Source of the DNA: Chloroflexota bacterium
Lineage (GTDB): Bacteria; Chloroflexota; Dehalococcoidia; SHYM01
Length of the DNA: 18,553 nucleotides
Assembly: GCA_016199375.1 (NCBI GenBank)
Contig: JACQGV010000112.1
Span: forward strand, 1-18,553
Direction of reading: 5' to 3'
Part shown: piece by piece, positions 14,343-18,553 of the stretch
Layout of the letters: each line of letters begins with the position of its first letter
Numbering within the stretch: the stretch's first letter is position 1
Position numbers and translations under genes: made by a program
The notes under the pieces: generated by a model
What the model was told of the DNA's origin: nothing
The model's input: the letters and a program-made list of their open reading frames with translations, nothing else
The model's database searches: none

Positions 14343-14834
14343 ATGAGCAGTCGTGCGCCTCTGGTACTGGCAGGCATCCTGAGCGCGGCAGCGCTCGCCT
14401 TCGCCGCCTGCGGAGGCGGGGGCGGTGGAGCGGCGGCGCCGACCGCTACGAGGGCGGCGCCTGCCCCCACGGCGGCCCGGGCCGCTACCACGGCGGCGCC
14501 GGCGGGCGGCGATGTGGCGCGGGGCAAGGCGCTGATCGTATCCCAGGGCTGCGCCGCCTGCCATACTATCGCTTCAGTACCCGGGGCCGTCGGCGCGGTG
14601 GGGCCCCGGCTGGACGCGGGGCCTATTCTGCCCGGAAAGGCTAATGAGCCTGGGATCGGGACCCGGGCTGCCACCCGGAAGCCACCCCTCACCGAGGCCC
14701 AGTACATCGAGGAGTCCATCCGCGAGCCCGATGCCTTTGCGGTGCCGGACTTCCAGAAGGGGCTGATGCCCAAGCTGCCCGTGAGCGATGCCCAGGTCAA
14801 GGACCTGGTGGCGTTCTTGCTGACCCTGAAGTAG
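14343..14834 (+). CDS. Monohaem cytochrome c lipoprotein
   Basis: The 163-residue product begins with a lipoprotein-type signal (hydrophobic stretch 6-21, then AFAAC with Cys23) and a Gly run, followed by an Ala/Thr/Pro linker (about 30-55). The cytochrome c domain has CAACH (70-74) and Met142 (GLMPKLPVSD). It is closely similar to the second domain of the preceding dihaem cytochrome, with a ten-residue insert (about 93-107). It is probably the mobile, lipid-anchored electron carrier between the bc complex and an oxidase. AGGAGG (14329-14334) lies eight bases before the ATG; this start is preferred over an in-frame GTG at 14334 that overlaps the ribosome-binding site. It closes the cluster. 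Confidence 0.9.
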   Translation: MSSRAPLVLAGILSAAALAFAACGGGGGGAAAPTATRAAPAPTAARAATTAAPAGGDVARGKALIVSQGCAACHTIASVPGAVGAVGPRLDAGPILPGKANEPGIGTRAATRKPPLTEAQYIEESIREPDAFAVPDFQKGLMPKLPVSDAQVKDLVAFLLTLK

Positions 14835-14852
14835 GGGCGCGGCACCAGCTAG

Positions 14853-14895
14853 AACAAAGGGTCGCCAGGAGCACTTCTCCTGGCGACCCTTTGTT
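14853..14895. terminator. Bidirectional intrinsic terminator
   Basis: Arms 14853-14871 and 14877-14895 form a perfect 19-bp stem with a five-base loop (CACTT). The outer stem is A-rich on the left (AACAAAGGG) and T-rich on the right (CCCTTTGTT), so it can serve both the plus-strand respiratory cluster ending at 14834 and the minus-strand genes ending at 14953. A fully paired stem of this length is strong evidence for termination between convergent operons. Confidence 0.85.
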
Positions 14896-14952
14896 GGTCT
14901 ATGTTCAGGGGGCGCCGGGCTGTTTCTTGCTCGCGCCACCTGATGCTACGCG

Positions 14953-15846
14953 CTACTCGAAGATGCTGGCTACGATCTCCTCCAGGCTGCGCTGGACCTC
15001 GGGGTCGTCGGTGAGGGTCCAGACCACGGCGACCTGACACGCCCGCCGCGCGGCGATGCCCATCTGCATCAGCTTGCCGCTATAGATCAGGAGGCGGGTG
15101 CTGGCGCCCTCCTGCAGGCCGTGCTCCTTGAGGTTGCGGACCTTCTCCCCCAGCTTCGCCAGGTCCAGGGCGCGCTCCAGGGTGACGCCGCTCTCATGCT
15201 GGATGATCTGGGCCTCGGCCTGGCGCGGGGGATAGTTGAACTCCATGGCGATGAAGCGCTGGCGGGTGCTCTGCTTGAGGTCCTTCAAGGCGCTCTGGTA
15301 GCCGGGGTTGTAAGACATGACCAGCAGAAAGCCGTCGCTCGCCTCCACCACCTGGCCCCGCTTTTCGACCGGCAGGATGCGCCGGTGGTCGGTGAGCGGG
15401 TGGATAAGCACGGTGGTGTCCTTGCGCGCCTCCACCACCTCGTCCAGGTAGCAGATGCCCCCGGCCTTGACGGCGCGAGTCAGGGGGCCATCTATCCAGA
15501 CCGTGGACTCGCCCTCGATGAGATAGCGTCCCACCAGGTCGCTGGCGGTCAGGTCCTCGTGGCAGGCCACCGTGACCAGGGGCAGCCCCCGCTTGGTCTC
15601 AGCCTCGGCCTCCCTGGCCTTGGGCTTCAGCGTGGTCAGGGGCGCGCCCAGCCTCCAGGCCATGTACTCCACGAAGCGGGTCTTGCCGCAGCCCGTGGGC
15701 CCCTTCAGGAGGACCGGGATTTTCTGGGCGTAGGCGGCCTCGAAGACCTTGATCTCGTCGTGGATGGGCAGGTAGTAGGGCTCTTCGGTGGCCCGGTATT
15801 CTTCAATGACATGTTCGCGGAAGGTCTTGGTCTCGGTGCGTACCAT
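14953..15846 (-). CDS. CbbQ/NorQ-type (MoxR-like) AAA+ ATPase
   Basis: CbbQ/NorQ ATPases remodel metalloenzymes such as Rubisco or NO reductase together with a VWA-domain partner. The 297-residue product has Walker A GPTGCGKT (49-56), [20 protein letters not shown] (95-114), Walker [12 protein letters not shown] (131-141), sensor-1 MSYNPGYQS (177-185) and the arginine region STRQRF (193-198). These are family hallmarks. About 20 extra charged residues (about 71-90, [14 protein letters not shown]) sit between RLGAPL and [10 protein letters not shown], where relatives run on directly. The start at 15846 is two bases after the coaE stop and gives the normal N-terminus, so the two genes are one operon. 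No VWA partner (NorD/CbbO) is in the window, so the target is unknown. Confidence 0.85.
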   Translation of the reverse strand: MVRTETKTFREHVIEEYRATEEPYYLPIHDEIKVFEAAYAQKIPVLLKGPTGCGKTRFVEYMAWRLGAPLTTLKPKAREAEAETKRGLPLVTVACHEDLTASDLVGRYLIEGESTVWIDGPLTRAVKAGGICYLDEVVEARKDTTVLIHPLTDHRRILPVEKRGQVVEASDGFLLVMSYNPGYQSALKDLKQSTRQRFIAMEFNYPPRQAEAQIIQHESGVTLERALDLAKLGEKVRNLKEHGLQEGASTRLLIYSGKLMQMGIAARRACQVAVVWTLTDDPEVQRSLEEIVASIFE

Positions 15847-15848
15847 AT

Positions 15849-16457
15849 TTAGCGCCGCCCGTCCCGCAGCGAGTTCCAGGCCGCTACCACCTGAGCCCGG
15901 GTCTCCTCTAGAGTGCAATCGGTGCGGATAATCACCTGGGCTCGCTGGGCCTTTTCGTCTATCGGCATCTGGGCTGCGATACGCCGTCTGGCTTCCTCGG
16001 GCGGCAGGGGAAGGCCGTCCCTGGACGTGAGCCGCTTGATGACCACCTCCTCGGGCGCGTAGGTGACCCAGACCCGGTGCACCAGCCGATCGAAGCCGGC
16101 CTCGAAGAGCACCGCAGCCTCCAGGACACCTACCTGGACCCCTTCCTTCTCCTTCTCGTCAAAGATCTCTACGGCCTTACGGCCGATCTCGGGCTGCACA
16201 ATATCCTCGAGGCGCTTCAGGCGCGCGCGATCGGCGAAGACGATGGCGCCCAGCTTCTTGCGGTCTATCTCGCCGTCAGCCGTCAGGACGCCCTGGCCAA
16301 ACTCCTTGACCACCTGCGCCCAGCCGGAAGTCCCTTTGGCATAGACCTGGTGTCCTAGCTTGTCGGCGTCGAGGACGAGGGCCCCCAGCTCCGCCAGGAT
16401 CTTCGCCACCGTGCTCTTGCCGCTGCCAACGCCACCGGTCAGACCGATCCGAATCAT
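15849..16457 (-). CDS. coaE: Dephospho-CoA kinase
   Basis: CoaE phosphorylates the 3'-hydroxyl of dephospho-CoA, the last step of coenzyme A synthesis, in the cytoplasm. The 202-residue length is normal. The N-terminus [13 protein letters not shown] (4-16) contains the P-loop, followed by [13 protein letters not shown] (with the conserved DAD), the substrate-lid region [18 protein letters not shown], and [23 protein letters not shown]. The R-x2-RI-x2-Q segment (RRRIAAQMP) is also conserved. The start is firm because relatives begin the same way. A promoter ends nine bases before the ATG, leaving almost no leader. The AAA+ ATPase gene follows by two bases. Confidence 0.95.
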   Translation of the reverse strand: MIRIGLTGGVGSGKSTVAKILAELGALVLDADKLGHQVYAKGTSGWAQVVKEFGQGVLTADGEIDRKKLGAIVFADRARLKRLEDIVQPEIGRKAVEIFDEKEKEGVQVGVLEAAVLFEAGFDRLVHRVWVTYAPEEVVIKRLTSRDGLPLPPEEARRRIAAQMPIDEKAQRAQVIIRTDCTLEETRAQVVAAWNSLRDGRR

Positions 16458-16466
16458 CGCGACCCC

Positions 16467-16495
16467 ATTCTAGGTGGGCCAGGTTGGGGCGTCAA
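16467..16495 (-). promoter_or_regulatory. Promoter of coaE, apparently giving a leaderless transcript
   Basis: On the minus strand TTGACG (16490-16495), a 17-base spacer and TAGAAT (16467-16472) form a good sigma70-type promoter. The predicted start of transcription (near 16459-16461) is only two to four bases before the coaE ATG (16457), and no Shine-Dalgarno precedes it. Confidence 0.65.
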
Positions 16496-16535
16496 GCAGA
16501 CCTGGGCGGGGCCAGATGCCCAGGGCGGCTGAGGC

Positions 16536-17213
16536 TCAGTAGCGAGGGTCCGGCAGGCCCTCGGACTCCCAGTCGCCGCCGTGAAAGTCCCCGGCCTTGA
16601 GGGCCTCCAGAAAGTCGTGGTCATCCCGTATCGTCCCGTGGAAGACGGTGAAGCAGACCGCGGCCTCATTGAGGCGGTGGGCGTCGCTCCCGCCGGTGGT
16701 CCGCTTGCCCAGCCGGCGGCACAGTTCGTTGACCAGCAGGGTCTCCCGCGGGCGCGCCAGGCCGTTGAAGGCCTCCACCGCGTCCACCACGTCATAGACG
16801 GCCTCGGCGCAGGCCCAGTCGAGGAACTTGGCCACCTCGGGGGCGACAAAGCTGTCCACGTAGGGGAGGCTGACCTTGCGAAAGGGGTGGGCGCGGACCA
16901 GCACGCCCCCATGCTCATCCGCGAGCTTCCGTAGCTCCAGCACTGTAGGCAGCTTGGACCAGCGCCTGGGGCCGGGGAGGCCGAAGGCAAGCACATGGTC
17001 ATAGTCGGGGGTGTCGAGCTCCGCGCCCGCAATAACCAGAAAGTTGTGCTTCTCCCGCAGCATGGCGACCTTTTCCGAGTCCCACACGAAGTTGTGTTCC
17101 GTGAAACAGATGCCGTCGAGGTGCCAGAGCTTAGCCCGCTCGATAAGGTCCGAGGGGTGCTGGTGGGTGTCACCCGAGCCCCAGCCGGTATGGTTGTGCA
17201 TATCTATGAGCAT
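16536..17213 (-). CDS. PHP-domain metal-dependent hydrolase
   Basis: PHP proteins are trinuclear-metal phosphoesterases (for example the YciV/RnaseAM and histidinol-phosphatase types). The 225-residue product has the motifs in order: IDMHNHTGWGSGDT (3-16), GICFTEHN (34-41), AGAELDT (62-68), VRAHPF (107-112) and TGGSDAH (182-188). This is a complete metal set. It is a stand-alone PHP domain without the longer insert of YciV, so the substrate (nucleotide or sugar phosphate) is open. I chose ATG 17213, which starts MLIDMHNH like relatives, with AGAGGA close upstream. A GTG at 17243 would add ten residues. Confidence 0.87.
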   Translation of the reverse strand: MLIDMHNHTGWGSGDTHQHPSDLIERAKLWHLDGICFTEHNFVWDSEKVAMLREKHNFLVIAGAELDTPDYDHVLAFGLPGPRRWSKLPTVLELRKLADEHGGVLVRAHPFRKVSLPYVDSFVAPEVAKFLDWACAEAVYDVVDAVEAFNGLARPRETLLVNELCRRLGKRTTGGSDAHRLNEAAVCFTVFHGTIRDDHDFLEALKAGDFHGGDWESEGLPDPRY

Positions 17214-17263
17214 CGGTCCTCTGAAAAAAGCTAGCGCGATCACCAGGCAGGAGGCATCCCGAA

Positions 17264-17292
17264 ACCTTAGCAGGGGAGGGTGGGGCTGTCAA
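17264..17292 (-). promoter_or_regulatory. Probable promoter of the PHP gene
   Basis: A perfect TTGACA (17287-17292, minus strand) is followed after 17 bases by TAAGGT (17264-17269), a weak -10. The start of transcription would be near 17257, giving a leader of about 44 bases before the ATG at 17213. The rest of the 17214-17349 gap has a 12-base direct repeat (CCCCAGCCTGCG at 17318-17329 and 17337-17348) but no clear terminator for the upstream oxidoreductase gene. Confidence 0.5.
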
Positions 17293-17349
17293 GGCAAAAG
17301 TGCGCCTGCGCTTGCAGCCCCAGCCTGCGGATGTGCCCCCAGCCTGCGC

Positions 17350-18384
17350 CTAGACGCGCAGGACCAGTTTCCCGAAGAAGTCGCGGCCCTCCATGGTGGT
17401 GTGGGCCTCCGCAGCCTTCTGGAGGTCGAACACCCTTCCCACCACGCCCCGCAGCTTCTTCTGGGCCACCGCCTCCATCACCTCCGTCAGGTCGCGGCGG
17501 GTGCCCATGCGGGAGCCCATGAAGGTGAGCTGCCGGGTGAACATGTTGCCCATATGCAGGCTGGCCTTGTAACCGCCGGTGACCCCGCAGTTGATGAAGC
17601 GGCCCCCGGGCTTCAGGGAGGCCACGCTCCCCTCCCACACCGTCTCGCCCACGGAGTCGAAGACCAGGTCCACGCCCTCGCCCTGGGTGAGCTCCTTGAC
17701 GCGGTCGGCGACGTTCTCGCGGTTGTAGTTGATGCCCGCGTCCGCCCCCAGCTCCTTTGCCTTCTCCAGCTTCCAGTCGGTGCCGGCGGTGGTGATGATG
17801 CGGGAGCCGAAGAGCTTGGCGATCTGAATCGCGGCGCTGCCGACGCCGCTGCCGGCCGCCTGCACCAGCACCGTCTCGCCCGGCCGGATGGCGGCCCGAC
17901 GCACCAGCATGTGCCAGGCGGTGAGATAGCAGAGCGGGATGGCGGCGGCCTCTTCGAAGGAAAGCCAGTCGGGGAGGGGATGCACGTTGGTGGCGGGCAC
18001 GCTCGCGTATTCAGCGTAGCCGCCGTCCCGCGTGGAGCCGATGGTCTCGTAGAAGCGGCAGAAATTGTCCCGGCCGGTGAGGCAGGCGGGGCACTGGCCG
18101 CAGGAGGTGCCGGGATTGACCAGCACCCGCACGCCAGGTTGCAGGTAGCGCACCAGGCTGCCCACCCGGGCGACCTCCCCCGCGATGTCGCAGCCCAGGA
18201 CCAGGGGCTTGGTCAGCTCCCGCTTGGTCCCGCGGACCCCGGCGCGGGTGTACACGTCCAGGTGGTTGAGAGCGCAGGCGCGCACCCGCACCAGGACCTC
18301 ATCGGGCTTCAGCTCTGGCTCAGGCAGCTCGCCGTAGGTAAGAACCTCCGGCGGCCCTTGTTTGGTGATGTACATAGCTTTCAT
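17350..18384 (-). CDS. MDR-family oxidoreductase (zinc-type alcohol dehydrogenase-like / quinone oxidoreductase)
   Basis: The 344-residue product is a full-length medium-chain dehydrogenase/reductase: a GroES-like N-terminal half, then a Rossmann nucleotide-binding half with AAGSGVGSAAIQIAK (176-190). The structural zinc lobe is intact (C95, C98, C101, C109 in CGQCPACLTGRDNFC). The catalytic zinc positions are not: the usual Cys38-type residue is Asn40 (ALNHLDV) and the usual GHE is GCD (64-66), as in zinc-independent quinone oxidoreductase-like enzymes. NAD(P)H-dependent reduction of enones or quinones is therefore likelier than alcohol oxidation. AAGGAGG (18397-18403) lies twelve bases before the ATG. 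The gene appears to stand alone. Confidence 0.85.
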   Translation of the reverse strand: MKAMYITKQGPPEVLTYGELPEPELKPDEVLVRVRACALNHLDVYTRAGVRGTKRELTKPLVLGCDIAGEVARVGSLVRYLQPGVRVLVNPGTSCGQCPACLTGRDNFCRFYETIGSTRDGGYAEYASVPATNVHPLPDWLSFEEAAAIPLCYLTAWHMLVRRAAIRPGETVLVQAAGSGVGSAAIQIAKLFGSRIITTAGTDWKLEKAKELGADAGINYNRENVADRVKELTQGEGVDLVFDSVGETVWEGSVASLKPGGRFINCGVTGGYKASLHMGNMFTRQLTFMGSRMGTRRDLTEVMEAVAQKKLRGVVGRVFDLQKAAEAHTTMEGRDFFGKLVLRV

Positions 18385-18553
18385 GACCTATCCGCGCCTC
18401 CTTCTTGGCTACTGATGGCTCACCCCTACGCTGAAATACCTACCCCAGGCACCGAGGACGAAGCCCCAGACTGGCCCAGGGCCGTCTGCGGCGGTCTTGC
18501 CTGCCCGCGGTGCCGCCCTATATTACGGCATTGGGGGCGGAAGAGCAGCAGGC
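18385..18553. other. Upstream region of the MDR gene; no gene seen
   Basis: Apart from the ribosome-binding site of the MDR gene nothing here is well supported. A TATATTA (18519-18525) could be a minus-strand -10 box, but no -35 fits. A plus-strand frame from ATG 18415 runs off the window edge for 46 codons without a recognisable motif or ribosome-binding site, so I do not call it. Confidence 0.4.

Noticed and set aside
17214..17349. Intrinsic terminator after the MDR gene.
   Set aside because: Only weak GC-rich pairings and a direct repeat; no stable stem followed by a T run in the right direction.
18519..18525. Minus-strand -10 box for the MDR gene.
   Set aside because: No acceptable -35 hexamer at 16-18 bases; the match may be chance.
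1..18553. CRISPR arrays, insertion sequences, integrase or attachment sites flanking the defence genes.
   Set aside because: No regular spaced repeats, transposase or integrase motifs, or matching terminal repeats were found by eye.

Overview
The window is GC-rich bacterial chromosome. My best guess is a respiring Chloroflexota (Dehalococcoidia-like) lineage. The reasons are the gene styles (a CcmE-like protein, a split menaquinol-type bc complex, Pro/Ala-linked cytochromes c and a CbbQ-type ATPase) and leaderless-looking promoters. The taxon is inferred from style only, since no ribosomal or marker gene is present. No tRNA, rRNA, CRISPR array or insertion sequence was seen.

Left part (1-4618). 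The window opens with the C-terminal end of a NifS-type cysteine desulfurase. A small toxin-antitoxin-like pair follows: a 50-residue basic protein and a Doc/Fic-family protein. Next comes an M20 amidohydrolase, then a two-gene restriction-modification cassette (beta-class amino-methyltransferase and HNH endonuclease) behind a strong sigma70-type promoter. The cassette and the Doc pair look less GC-biased than their neighbours, consistent with acquired defence genes. A 171-base gap with four short inverted repeats separates the cassette from the next gene.

Middle (4619-14834). Two minus-strand genes (a cysteine-motif protein of unknown function and an alpha/beta hydrolase) are followed by the main feature, an eight-gene plus-strand cluster. 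In order it encodes a CcmE-like haem chaperone, a 941-residue NuoG/SfrA-like iron-sulfur molybdopterin-fold protein, a GltD/SfrB-like flavin iron-sulfur protein, a b6-type cytochrome b, its subunit-IV-like partner, a Rieske protein, a membrane-anchored dihaem cytochrome c and a monohaem cytochrome c lipoprotein. A promoter with a nearby palindrome precedes it and a 19-bp perfect hairpin ends it. The spacing (a 4-base and a 1-base overlap, gaps of 3 to 75 bases) suggests one transcription unit. The unusual points are that the flavoprotein appears to have lost its whole NAD(P)H-binding domain and that the molybdopterin-fold subunit has Ser where formate dehydrogenases carry catalytic Cys/Sec. 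I infer a soluble SfrAB/NuoG-like electron module repurposed to exchange electrons with a quinol:cytochrome c (Rieske/b6) complex instead of NADPH.

Right part (14835-18553). All genes are on the minus strand: a CbbQ/NorQ-type AAA+ ATPase transcribed with coaE (dephospho-CoA kinase) from an apparently leaderless promoter, a PHP-domain metal-dependent hydrolase, and an MDR-family oxidoreductase that keeps the structural zinc site but not the catalytic one. The last 169 bases hold the upstream region of that gene and no convincing gene.
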